A DNA stretch of 30,183 nucleotides, taken from positions 1 to 30,183 of the forward strand of contig JACVTC010000419.1 of the NCBI GenBank assembly GCA_016946835.1. Reading direction: 5' to 3'. Positions 1 to 8,909 of this stretch are shown here, piece by piece. This DNA comes from Neocallimastix lanati (nom. inval.) (taxonomy: Eukaryota; Neocallimastigomycota; Neocallimastigomycetes; Neocallimastigales; Neocallimastigaceae). Every line of letters begins with the position of its first letter. Position 1 is the first letter of the stretch. Position numbers and translations under genes: made by a program. The notes beneath the pieces were generated by a model. That model was not told the origin of the DNA, searched no databases, and saw only the letters and a list, made by a program, of their open reading frames with translations.

Positions 1-9
1 CTTAGTTTT

Positions 10-28
10 GACTTCGTCCCTTGAAGTC
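10..28 (-). other. conserved hairpin next to the E1 polypurine tract region
   Basis: The sequence has arms GACTTC (10-15) and GAAGTC (23-28) around a 7-nt loop. E3 has the same hairpin at 19739-19759 with a 7-bp stem and a loop differing at one position, about 20 bp inside its 3' LTR. Occurrence at the same place in two elements suggests a functional RNA or reverse-transcription element. The role is inferred. Confidence 0.55.
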
Positions 29-62
29 TATTACTTGGGTATTTAGATACAATTTATATAAT

Positions 63-101
<39 letters not shown>

Positions 102-137
102 TAATGATTTATAAGATATTTATAAGATATATAAAAA

Positions 138-180
<43 letters not shown>

Positions 181-208
181 AAATTTATACTGGTTTACAA
201 AATATAAA

Positions 209-259
<51 letters not shown>

Positions 260-734
260 GTAAGTCATTATTTTATTTTTGTTATATATATTGAATAATT
301 TTAACTTAACTTTGAAATTGAAATTGAAATGAGATTTTGAAATTTAAATTTTGAAATTTAAAATTGAATTATTAATTTATTATTATTCTAAATATTTATA
401 TAGATGTATTTATAATTTTCTTATGTATATTGTTTATATCTTAACGTGTCATTCATAATGTGATTTATTTGCGTTGTCATTTAAAATAAAATATATAAAT
501 AATAATAAAGAAAATAATTGAATCTTGTATTGTGGTTTAACTATTATTAGAGTGTTAAGTATATATATATCTTCTCAATTATTAATATTAATAATATTAT
601 TTATCATTATTATTATGATATTATTTATTTTCCAAAATAAATTATTTTTAAATTATTTTTCTATGTATATATATTATATCTTTGTTATTCATAAAGTGTC
701 GTAATAAATTATATTATACTATTATACTATATAT

Positions 735-890
735 CATTTATTTTATTATCTATCTCATATTATATTACCTAAGTCCTATATAAATTTGTTTATACTATAT
801 ATCATTTAATTTATTATCTATCTCTTATTATATTACATAAGTCCTATATAAATTTGTTTATACTATATATCATTTATTTTATTATCTATT
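735..890. repeat. 68-bp tandem repeat, about 2.3 copies
   Basis: Copies starting CATTTA begin at 735, 803 and 871, exactly 68 bp apart, with few substitutions. The third copy is partial. The repeat lies in the 3' untranslated region of E1 and probably arose by replication slippage. Confidence 0.75.
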
Positions 891-1107
891 ATATATATTG
901 TTTTATATATTTTGTTCTATTATATATTATCCTTTCTTATATCTTATTACTATTATCCTATATGTTATTATACTATTTATTTATTTATTTATTATACTAT
1001 TATATACTTATTTATTCATTAAATATTTTTATTATTTATTGTATATGATTACTGTTGTTTATTTATATATATACTATCCTATTATTGATTATTACTATTC
1101 AATTTAC

Positions 1108-1109
<2 letters not shown>

Positions 1110-1153
<44 letters not shown>

Positions 1154-1306
1154 ATTATTATTATTATTATTATTATTTTTTTTTTTTTTTTTTTTTTTAT
1201 TATTTTTTTTTATTTTTTTTATTTTTTTTTTTTTTTATTTTTTTTTTTATTTTTTTTTTTTTTTTATTTTTTTTTTATTTTTTTTTTTTTTTTTTTATTT
1301 TTTTTT

Positions 1307-1352
<46 letters not shown>
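1110..1352. repeat. T-homopolymer and (T)nA low-complexity block
   Basis: Long T runs separated by single A residues, including an ATT trinucleotide stretch near 1150-1176. It reads as poly-Phe in one plus frame, but this is composition rather than a gene. Lengths of such runs are unreliable in most sequencing data. Confidence 0.8.
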
Positions 1353-1356
<4 letters not shown>

Positions 1357-1410
1357 AATTAATTAATAATGATTTATAAAATATATATATATATTTATAC
1401 GTTATATATT

Positions 1411-4400
1411 TTATTCTTCATCATCTTCTATATTTATTTCCGTGAAGTATGGAATAATGTTCTTCAAATGGATGTTTCTATCAGCAACTTCTCCTGTAAT
1501 TGGGTCACAAACGGATACAGTGTTTAATTCTTGTTTTATAATCTTCAAAGGACCTGTAAAGAATGGGTCGAGTTTTCTTCTGTTAAACACCTTCACTAGT
1601 ACCAAGTCACCAGGTTTATAATTGCTCTTTAAACGTCTAATTTGTTTTCTTCTGTCCATCCAAAGTTTATTCGCGGTCTCAATGTTTCTAATAGCTTCCC
1701 GGATCCATCTATCATGGGTAATGAACTTCCTTAATATATATTCTTCTTCGTTTTCGAATTCGTTTCTCCGGTCTATATTCAAAGATAATTCAAAAGGCTG
1801 AAGATCTCTACGGCCATACAATAATTCGAAACTACTGTGTTTCGTAACTTCGCTTTTGCTCGTTCTTAGTGCCCATAACGCGCTATATAGTGTTTCATCC
1901 CATTGTTTATCGTTCTCACCCAGTAGTCTAAGGTATTTACAGATCTCACGGTTGCGGTTTTCCACCTCCCCGTTTGAGGCAGGATGATATGTTGCAATGT
2001 ATTGCACATATACATCATGCAAATCCAAAAATGCTTTTGTCCTATCCGATACGAATTGTGGACCATTATCCGTAACCAAAACTTCAGGAATTCCATGACG
2101 CGAGAATACCGACTTTAAAAACCTAATAACGTCTTCGGATTCAGTAGATTTAAGTGGCTCAGCTTCAGTCCACTTTGTAAAATAGTCTACAAGTACAATT
2201 ATATATTTATTTCCGTTTTTGGTGAGAGGAAGGGGCCCAACCAGATCTAATCCAACTCTGGAGAATGGATATCCTGGTGGTGTCGCAATATTTTCAGTGT
2301 AGTGGTTAAGTGGTTGTCGTCGACAAGTTTGACACTTATGACAACATTTAATGAAGTTAGTTATATCTTGTTTCATGTTCATCCAGTAATAGTCTCTCAT
2401 TAAACGATAATAAGTCTTATAAATTCCTTCATGTCCTATGTTATGTGCTGCATTAATAAGTTTTATTTGTTCAGTTTTATCTTTAATAATCCTTCTGAGC
2501 TTACCACCTTGTTTATAATACTCAATACCATTTATATTAATAATTTTCTTTTTAATAAATTCTCTCATATATGTGTTAATAGTATCAGAGTCCGAATCCG
2601 CAACAACATTAGAAGGTAAATTATTATTAGTAGTAATTATATTAATAGTTTCTACAGGTTGATCCGAAGCAGGTTTGTAAGAAGAAATATTATTCATAAT
2701 TAAATCATTATTATTAATATTATTATTATCATCATTATTAACTGCTACCATTCTTGATAGTGCATCAGCAACAAAATTATTTTTGCCTTCTTCATATGCT
2801 ACTTGAACATTTAAAATACTGAGTTCAGTAATCCATTTCAAGTGACGGCTGTTGGTTGGTTCTCTCTTAGCAAATATATATACAAGTGGTTTATGATCAG
2901 TATAAACCATTGTATTAAACGGGCTTCCAGAAATATATGGTTTAAACTTTTGAACACAGTGATAAACTGCTTTTCCTTCAAGATCTGTTATGCTATAGTT
3001 AAGTTCTGAGTTGGATAAGGTACGACTTTCAAAGTAAATTGGGACTTCTATACCATCTTGGTTCTTTTGTAACAATACACCTCCTAGACCATCACGAGAA
3101 GCGTCAGTTCTAATAATAAACGGTTTTGAATAATTAGGAGCTGTTAAAATAGGTGCTTCAATTAGCTTATTCTTTAATAAATGAAATGAATTAGTGCAAT
3201 CTTCAGTCCAACAAAAAGGTGCGTCTTTCTTCAATAGTTGATATAAAGGCTTTGCAATCATGGCGAAATTTTTAATAAATTTTCTATAATACGAAACTGC
3301 TCCTAAAAACGACCTTACCTGTTTCAAATTCTTCGGAGGTAGCCATTGTGATATAACCTTTACCTTGTCATTTAAAGGAGATAATCCTTTTGTCGAAAGC
3401 AAATGCCCTAAGATTTTGACTTCAGTTTTAAAGAAAGAACATTTTTCTAAATTTATTTTTAATTCATTTTCTTGTAAAATTGTAAATACCTTATGTAAGT
3501 GACAAATATGTTCATCTAAAGACTTTGAAAATATAATTAGATCATCAATATACACGAACATGCAGTCTCCTATTAAATCGAAGAAGATACGATTCATCTC
3601 TCTTTGAAAAGTGGCGGGGGCATTGCAAAGTCCAAAAGGCATTACACGGAAGTTGTAGTTGCCAAACATAGTTGTAAAAGCGGTTTTATCCTTATCGGCT
3701 GTATCCATGGGAATCTGGTGATATCCAGAGTACAAATCAATAGTGGATAGAATTTTTATGTTATCACCAGCTAATGATAGAATATCGTCAATAAGAGGTA
3801 AAGAATACGAATCTTTTATAGTTAAATCATTTAATTTCCGATAATCTACACATAACCTCCAATCTTTATTCTTTTTTGGGACTAAAACAATAGGTGAAGA
3901 CCATTGGGAAGAGGATGGTTCGATAAGCCAGTCTCTAATTAGTTTCTTCAATATTTTCTTTAAAGCTATTGTTTGATTTTTGGTTAATCGATAGGCTCTT
4001 TGTTTTATGGGTCTTGACCCAGGTAATAAATTTATTTTATGTGGGAATAACTTTGATTTTCCCAATTCGTCGGTTTTTAAAGCTAATATATTAATAAATT
4101 TTTGAAACATTTCTTTAACTTCTTTTTGAACATTAGATGGTAATGAATTAACAATTTTATCAATTATTTCATTTTTATTTGGTTTAGGATCTTCTTGTTT
4201 ATTAAAGTCTGTGTTATTTACTACTAAGGTGCACAATAAGGGCTGAGGATCTAAATCTTCTGTATTAACATTATCATCTTGATTCATGGGACGAGTGTCA
4301 TATTGTAGATCTGATAGTTTATGGTAATTATTATTGTTATCAACATAGTACAGAGTATCATTAACAAAATCTAAAATAAATCTATTCTTTTTTAAAGAAT

Positions 4401-5484
4401 CAACTCCAATTAATATGTCAAATAAATTATCCTTTTCTATTATTCTGAAATAATCTTTGAATGATTTGTTCCCAATTGTTATTTCTAATTCTATAATTTC
4501 GGATTGTACGGATGTTTCGGAACAGGCTTGTACTATGGTTTCATTGATAGTTTCTAAGGTAGGTTTGTTAATTTTTAATTTTTGTAAAGCTGAGCGAGTA
4601 ATTATATTAAGACTCGCACAAGTGTCCAAAAATATTTCAGTATTGGCACCTTCTACTTTTCCTTTTGTTTTACTAATTTTAAATTTACTAAATATTGATA
4701 ATAGAGTGCTTGTAGAATTTCTAGGATTTAATTTTAAAGCTTTCGAAAAGGCTGCCCTAAACTTCGGAAATAAATCAAGTAAGTGTACTAATTTAGTATT
4801 AATTTCAGTAGAAGCTATTTCTTTAACTAAATCTTCTATCAGATATTCGTCAAATTCTTCTACTAATTTTATGTGCCTTTCTTTATTTTCTTCTTTATTA
4901 TTCATTTTATTATCACCTTGTGTGGGACTATCTAAAATTTCTTGTGCTCTTTTTAATTTATTAGATTTCTTCACGCTCCTGATATTCTTTTCGGTAATAA
5001 AGGAAGGATCTAGGTAGTTTAATTTTTCTGTCTCATTAATAGGTAAGTCATCATTATTCTCAATTTGGTTATTACCTTCTTGAATTTCATTGTTATCATT
5101 CTCATTATATATTGAAGTATTATTACTTTCATTAGTATTTTTATTAAAATCTTGATTGCTTTTTTCAGACATTAAGACATCTTCTTCGCCCTTGTCTGAT
5201 ATAGTATTACTTTTTAATTTATTTAATTTATTGTTATGTTTATTAGTATTAGTTAATTGTTTATTTTTATTATTTGAACTCACTAAATGATTATTATGAT
5301 TCATTGCTGTTGTTTGTATAGGAATTGGATTGTTCTTTAATATTTCTCTTCTAGATGGTGTAAGACTCTTACTTTTTGTTTTGGTATTCTTGATGGCAGT
5401 AGCAATGACTTCAGTTGAGTTGTTAATTATTGGAAGTGTCTTTGGGTTATTTTCTACTTGGTTGGTTTGTTTACTGGGAGTCAT
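1411..5484 (-). CDS. pol: E1 Pol polyprotein (protease, RT, RNase H, integrase)
   Basis: 1357 residues from the first ATG. The pol frame is open back to about 5510, so it is probably expressed by frameshifting from gag rather than from this ATG. The first ~270 residues are low-complexity and Asn-rich. The aspartic protease motif is D287-T-C-A, with Cys where Gly is normal. Reverse transcriptase has the YIDD box at 645-648. RNase H has RTDAS (D794), DLEG and YTDHKPL. Integrase has an HHCC zinc motif, then catalytic D1080, D1139 and E1175 with 35 residues between the last two. A GPY/F-like segment (FFTGPLKI) lies near the C-terminus and there is no chromodomain. The product would copy element RNA to DNA and integrate it. 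No internal stop or frameshift is seen. Confidence 0.93.
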   Translation of the reverse strand: MTPSKQTNQVENNPKTLPIINNSTEVIATAIKNTKTKSKSLTPSRREILKNNPIPIQTTAMNHNNHLVSSNNKNKQLTNTNKHNNKLNKLKSNTISDKGEEDVLMSEKSNQDFNKNTNESNNTSIYNENDNNEIQEGNNQIENNDDLPINETEKLNYLDPSFITEKNIRSVKKSNKLKRAQEILDSPTQGDNKMNNKEENKERHIKLVEEFDEYLIEDLVKEIASTEINTKLVHLLDLFPKFRAAFSKALKLNPRNSTSTLLSIFSKFKISKTKGKVEGANTEIFLDTCASLNIITRSALQKLKINKPTLETINETIVQACSETSVQSEIIELEITIGNKSFKDYFRIIEKDNLFDILIGVDSLKKNRFILDFVNDTLYYVDNNNNYHKLSDLQYDTRPMNQDDNVNTEDLDPQPLLCTLVVNNTDFNKQEDPKPNKNEIIDKIVNSLPSNVQKEVKEMFQKFINILALKTDELGKSKLFPHKINLLPGSRPIKQRAYRLTKNQTIALKKILKKLIRDWLIEPSSSQWSSPIVLVPKKNKDWRLCVDYRKLNDLTIKDSYSLPLIDDILSLAGDNIKILSTIDLYSGYHQIPMDTADKDKTAFTTMFGNYNFRVMPFGLCNAPATFQREMNRIFFDLIGDCMFVYIDDLIIFSKSLDEHICHLHKVFTILQENELKINLEKCSFFKTEVKILGHLLSTKGLSPLNDKVKVISQWLPPKNLKQVRSFLGAVSYYRKFIKNFAMIAKPLYQLLKKDAPFCWTEDCTNSFHLLKNKLIEAPILTAPNYSKPFIIRTDASRDGLGGVLLQKNQDGIEVPIYFESRTLSNSELNYSITDLEGKAVYHCVQKFKPYISGSPFNTMVYTDHKPLVYIFAKREPTNSRHLKWITELSILNVQVAYEEGKNNFVADALSRMVAVNNDDNNNINNNDLIMNNISSYKPASDQPVETINIITTNNNLPSNVVADSDSDTINTYMREFIKKKIININGIEYYKQGGKLRRIIKDKTEQIKLINAAHNIGHEGIYKTYYRLMRDYYWMNMKQDITNFIKCCHKCQTCRRQPLNHYTENIATPPGYPFSRVGLDLVGPLPLTKNGNKYIIVLVDYFTKWTEAEPLKSTESEDVIRFLKSVFSRHGIPEVLVTDNGPQFVSDRTKAFLDLHDVYVQYIATYHPASNGEVENRNREICKYLRLLGENDKQWDETLYSALWALRTSKSEVTKHSSFELLYGRRDLQPFELSLNIDRRNEFENEEEYILRKFITHDRWIREAIRNIETANKLWMDRRKQIRRLKSNYKPGDLVLVKVFNRRKLDPFFTGPLKIIKQELNTVSVCDPITGEVADRNIHLKNIIPYFTEINIEDDEE

Positions 5485-5508
5485 CCTTCTCCCAATTATT
5501 GGTTTAAA
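5475..5508 (-). promoter_or_regulatory. -1 ribosomal frameshift signal between E1 gag and pol
   Basis: On the minus strand the heptamer T-TTA-AAC (5508-5502) is in register with gag codons CAT TTA AAC. The gag stop TAA is two codons later (5498-5496). After a 7-nt spacer there is a stem TGGGAG/CTCCCA (5494-5489 and 5480-5475) with an 8-nt loop. pol is in the -1 frame and is open from the heptamer onward. This is the standard X-XXY-YYZ plus downstream-structure layout. E4 has the same layout at 26973-27006. Confidence 0.82.
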
Positions 5509-6638
5509 TGGCTAGTACTACTTGATGCTTTTTCTTCCATTTCTGCAAGTTGTTTAAAGGAATAGGGGCAATCCGTAAATTTGTGTCCCGGTTGTGAGCA
5601 ACGGAAACAGATAAGTCGTTTATTTAAATTATTACCAAAATTGGAAGTATTAACCTCCTTAATTTGATTATTATTTTTGTTATCACCATTTAAGTTAGTG
5701 ATCGACATGAGATTATTTCCAGGGGTAAAGGCCGCAATATTTCGTTTGTTATTACCGTAAGATTGATTATTATTTTCCATATAGTTTCTATAGTTATTAA
5801 AATTTTGACTGTTATATTTTGAATTAGTATTATTATTAATTCCATTTACATTATTATAAGTATTTCCATTGAGGTTTTTATTATTATAATAATTATTATA
5901 GTTATTATAATATTGACTATTATTATTATTATCTTTATATCCATAAGTGTTATAATTATTATAATTAGGATTAAAATATCTCTGGATGCCACGACGACGG
6001 GATTGTCCTACTAAAAATCCTTGATAGAATGGGTGATTCATAATCGATAAACCTCTGTTATTCTGAGCTATCATCAAATTATTACTATGATAATTATTTT
6101 CATTGAATGAAACTGTATTCATCTCTCTCTCTGTTTCTTCTGCAACCTCAGCTACCTTGTAAGCTTCGCTTAATGTTTCACATTCAGCCTCCAATACTCT
6201 TGAGCAAGGATACATTCGAGTTTTTATTGCATTTATGTAGTCTTTTACGGAGACAAATTGTTGACGGTCTCTGCTTAGCCTGTGATATAATCTTTTATGT
6301 CTATAATTAAATTTTTTTATTGTTTCATTGTTACTAATTTTTAAATCCTTTAGAATAGAACATTTATCATTTTCAGTGATGTTTAAGTATTCTTCGATGC
6401 ACGATTGAATTTGCTTGAGGGAAGGATATTTCACTTCATTTCCCTTTTTCACTTTAAGAGAATTCAAATCTCCATGTACATCTTCATCTGTGGCTTCTAA
6501 TACCCAAATGAAGATCTTTCTTGGTTCGACGATGTCATATAATTCTAGGGTTTTAGCTAAGTCGCTAATCCAAGTATCAACGTCTTTGTCATAATAGTTC
6601 AAGCGAGGTAGAACCCTTTGTAACTTTTCGGCATCAAT

Positions 6639-6641
<3 letters not shown>
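5496..6641 (-). CDS. gag: E1 Gag, nucleocapsid-type zinc knuckle
   Basis: 381 residues. The N-terminal ~190 residues are a helical capsid-like region homologous to E3 Gag: both have a PSLK..I....EEYL.IT segment followed by a TRMYPC or SRIYPC motif. The middle is rich in Asn and Tyr (about residues 215-320). A CX2CX4HX4C zinc knuckle lies at residues 345-358, as expected for RNA binding. The start is the first ATG, directly after a ~33-nt poly(A) run in the sense strand. The last codons overlap the frameshift signal. Gag should form the virus-like particle that packages element RNA. Confidence 0.88.

Positions 6642-6674
<33 letters not shown>
6642..6674 (-). other. poly(A) leader immediately before E1 gag start
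   Basis: A run of about 33 T on the plus strand abuts the gag ATG, so the sense transcript has a poly(A) stretch directly 5' of AUG. It may favour initiation by keeping the leader unstructured, or may be neutral slippage. The role is inferred. Confidence 0.6.
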
Positions 6675-6675
<1 letters not shown>

Positions 6676-6777
6676 AAAGGCTTGTTTTATTAGAAAGAAA
6701 TTAAATCAATATTATTCAAATTATTATTTAATTATTATTATTTTCTTTTCATTGTTTTCATATTATTTTATTTTGCT

Positions 6778-6795
6778 CGCCCGGATTCTCCACCA
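6778..6795 (-). other. E1 primer-binding site (probable tRNA-Ala)
   Basis: The minus strand reads TGGTGGAGAATCCGGGCG, starting 8 nt inside the LTR. It is complementary to a tRNA 3' end whose acceptor 3' half is ATTCTCC, followed by A73 and CCA. Position 70 would be U, which fits the G3:U70 pair typical of tRNA-Ala. E3 has the identical 18 nt at 21617-21634. Identification of the tRNA is inference from family knowledge. Confidence 0.7.
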
Positions 6796-6803
6796 AAAAT
6801 TTA

Positions 6804-7401
6804 TGATACAATATAAGTAATAAAGTATCAGATTTCTATTTATAACGAGGTCGAGCAAATAGGGAATTTGTAAAATAATATATTCCAACTCAAAGATAAT
6901 AAATAATAATTTACACAAATAATAAAATTTATTTATTTCTTTTTAAATCTTGTTTTTATTTATTTATTTATTTTACATAAATTATTACAATTATATTTAT
7001 ATTCCTCTGAATATAATGATTTTTATCTATCTCTAATAATTCAATTTATATTAATATCTTAATAATAATTTTACTTATAATTGTAGGATTCAACTCTTAT
7101 CCTTTAACTATAAGTAATTACTTAATTATTTAAACTAAACTATAAGTTCTCTAAAACTATTATTTTACTCAATTAGAATTTTTAAAACAACAAGAAAAAC
7201 TCTCTCTTTAACTTTTATTTCATTCTCTTCTTTTAAATTTATTAATTAATTTTATCTTGAATATTATTGGCTGTCTAATTAATTTTTAATCTATTTATAT
7301 AATGATTTAGTATATTATATATTGTAATTATTTTTCACTATATTATTATAGGATTTTCTCTTTTGTTAATTTTCTTGCGTATTTCTAGCTGTATTGTATC
7401 A
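6804..7401 (-). repeat. E1 5' LTR, 598 bp
   Basis: Bounded by a perfect 9-bp terminal inverted repeat, TGATACAAT and ATTGTATCA, with TG...CA ends. The internal end is 8 nt from the primer-binding site. The part near 6845-6885 is recognisably related to the E3 LTR around 19290-19335. The partner LTR is outside the window, so the boundary rests on the inverted repeat and the primer-binding site. Confidence 0.8.
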
Positions 7402-7411
7402 CAGTAAGTAA

Positions 7412-7488
7412 AATTAGAACTTTGGTTCAATGGTTAGTTACATTGACCATGAACAATACTTCATGGGTTCGACTCACACCTCAACCCA
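7412..7488 (+). other. degenerate tRNA-like sequence with pol III A and B boxes
   Basis: An A box TGGTTCAATGG at 7423-7433 matches TRGYNNARNGG fully. A B box GGTTCGACTCA at 7466-7476 matches GGTTCGANTCC at 10 of 11 positions. The start-to-start spacing of 43 is normal, and TTTT at 7489-7492 could terminate pol III. The cloverleaf is poor: the T stem has two mismatches and the anticodon arm is only ATTG/CAAT around 8 nt. It is therefore a tRNA pseudogene or a tRNA-derived sequence rather than a working tRNA. It lies 22 bp from the E1 LTR edge. Confidence 0.4.
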
Positions 7489-7586
7489 TTTTGCATAAAT
7501 AATTATTTTATTAATTATTTTATTAATTATTAATAATATCTTCTTGAATATTCTTTCTGTATAAAATTATAGAAAGTTAAAGATTC

Positions 7587-7610
7587 TTTCGGTTCGTAAT
7601 TCAACCGAAA
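7587..7610. other. 8-bp perfect inverted repeat
   Basis: TTTCGGTT (7587-7594) and AACCGAAA (7603-7610) flank an 8-nt loop. No function is recognised. Confidence 0.5.
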
Positions 7611-7782
7611 TGAATTTAGAAATTCTTATTATATAAATTATTTTATTCTTTTTTGATAAGATTCATTTTCATCAATTAAAATCTATATTCTAGAAACTTT
7701 ACATTATTAATTATTACAAACATATTTCTAAATATTTCTTTAAAATTATTTTTACATGTTAAAACTGTTTTTCCGTTAAAAG

Positions 7783-7826
7783 TATAAATAGTGCGAACTT
7801 CACGAATGAAAATATTTTTCTTCGTG
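7783..7826 (+). promoter_or_regulatory. TATA-like box followed by a hairpin
   Basis: TATAAATA lies at 7783-7790. A hairpin follows at 7801-7826 with stem CACGAA/TTCGTG continuing through GAAAA/TTTTC after a one-base bulge. It could be the promoter and transcript start of a solo LTR or decayed element. No matching copy exists in the window to test this. Confidence 0.3.
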
Positions 7827-8006
7827 CTTTTATTAATAATAATTAACGTATAAGTAATTCGAAATATTACCTTGTTGATTAATATTAATAATTATTTTAA
7901 ATTTTATAATTAATAAAAAATATTTCTAATAAAACGAATTATTTATACAGATAGTGTAAACCTATTGAGTTTTCTCCTTTCTGTGTTTCTATATCTCATC
8001 CCGCCT

Positions 8007-8043
8007 TTACAATAGAAGCACCTCCGTTACAATAAAAGCACCT
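8007..8043. repeat. 20-bp tandem duplication
   Basis: Two 17-bp copies starting TTACAATA begin at 8007 and 8027 and differ at one base. They lie in the pyrimidine-rich spacer. Confidence 0.6.
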
Positions 8044-8528
8044 GCTATTCCAAGCCCTCAATACCTTTGCGCTATCCCGCAGACATTCTACCGTACTTTT
8101 AGGAATTCTACTTTCTCAATATCTTTTAGCAATCGTTGGGTTTCTACTTTTACTAATACCTACTCTTCCGGTTCTCTCTATCTTAATCTAATAATCTTTG
8201 AATAAATCTTTTTATCTACTATCTCTTTAATACCGGACTTCTATATCTTTTAATCTCGGATTCTATCTCCTCCCAGACGAATAATTACTGCCTATTGATT
8301 CCTATTCAAATTATCACCTTGTCTGTTTTGAGTTACCCTCACTATTATATAATTCAATCCTTTGTATCTATTATATTACCGGATAATCCTAATCCTATGG
8401 TTGTTGAAATTAATTTTTATAACAAAAATTCTTGTACTACCCGATCATATAATTCAAATTAAACTTGTACTACCCTATTAAGATAAAACTTACATTACCT
8501 TAACCTTTTAAAAAAAAAAAAAAAAAAA

Positions 8529-8839
8529 TGTTAAAATAATCACATTTTATTTTATATTTTTATATTATTAAAATTATATTTTTATATTCTTATATTATTA
8601 TCAATATTATATTTTTATCTTATATTAATATTTTATTCTTATATTTTTATGTTGTGTAACATTTATCTATGTGTATTAATTCATAGAATTATCACATGAT
8701 TAAATATGTAATTTTTACTATAAAAATAATTATTTTTATTATCTTAAAAAAATGAGTTCTTTACATTAATAAAATTTATGTATTAAATAAATACAAAAAT
8801 AAATAAAGATTATTATAAAAAACACACATATTTTTCTCA
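8529..8839 (+). repeat. E2 5' LTR, 311 bp
   Basis: Starts TGTTAAAATAATCAC and ends TTTTTCTCA, giving TG...CA ends. It appears identical to 14755-15065. An ACTATAAAAATAA segment near 8718 may be the TATA element. Confidence 0.92.
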
Positions 8840-8861
8840 GATTAAGAGTCTCAATTAGCTC
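8840..8861 (+). other. E2 primer-binding site, probable tRNA-Lys(CUU) anticodon arm
   Basis: Directly after the LTR the sequence reads GATTAAGAGTCTCAAT. Its complement, ATTGAGACTCTTAATC, is what the anticodon stem-loop of tRNA-Lys(CUU) would look like, with loop CTCTTAA. Drosophila copia is known to prime from an internally cleaved initiator tRNA in this way, and no TGG-starting site for a tRNA 3' end is present here. The tRNA identity is inferred because no tRNA-Lys gene is in the window. Confidence 0.6.
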
Positions 8862-8909
8862 TTATTTATAAAAACATATCCGTTATTTAAAACCGCCTTT
8901 CTTATAAAT

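Larger units (their letters stand above)
1..1410 (-). other. E1 3' untranslated region, homopolymer-rich, no gene
   Basis: No credible coding sequence is present between the pol stop and the start of the window. It holds several long T runs (about 67-94, 138-175 and 211-257 on the plus strand), a 68-bp tandem repeat (735-890) and a dense T-run block (1110-1352). Apparent ORFs here are poly-Phe/Tyr/Ile translations of low-complexity sequence. A hairpin at 10-28 is shared with E3. In the element's sense strand these runs are poly(A) tracts. Confidence 0.7.
1..7401 (-). mobile_element. E1: Ty3/gypsy LTR retrotransposon, 3' LTR outside the window
   Basis: In minus-strand order the element has a 5' LTR (7401-6804), a primer-binding site (6795-6778), a short leader ending in a poly(A) run, gag (6641-5496), a -1 frameshift signal, pol (to 1411) and a 1.4-kb AT-rich 3' untranslated region. 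The order protease, reverse transcriptase, RNase H, integrase is that of Metaviridae/Ty3. The first bases of the window match the E3 sequence that lies just inside its 3' LTR, so the 3' LTR of E1 probably starts only a few bases before position 1. Both ORFs are intact, so the element may be functional. Identity of the two LTRs cannot be tested here. Confidence 0.9.
7402..8528. other. spacer with no protein gene
   Basis: About 1.1 kb between E1 and E2 without a convincing ORF. It contains a tRNA-like sequence (7412-7488), a hairpin (7587-7610), a TATAAATA followed by a hairpin (7783-7826), a pyrimidine-rich stretch (about 7960-8500) with a short tandem repeat, and a 19-nt A run (8510-8528) into which E2 inserted. 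It may be host DNA or the remains of older elements. Confidence 0.6.

Noticed and set aside
854-1354. Small plus-strand ORFs rich in Phe, Tyr, Ile and Leu
   Set aside because: They are translations of T-run and AT microsatellite sequence in the E1 3' untranslated region, with no domain or codon signal.
4457-5017. 186-residue plus-strand ORF
   Set aside because: It is antisense to the E1 pol N-terminal region, whose own frame has clear protease context, so it is a shadow.
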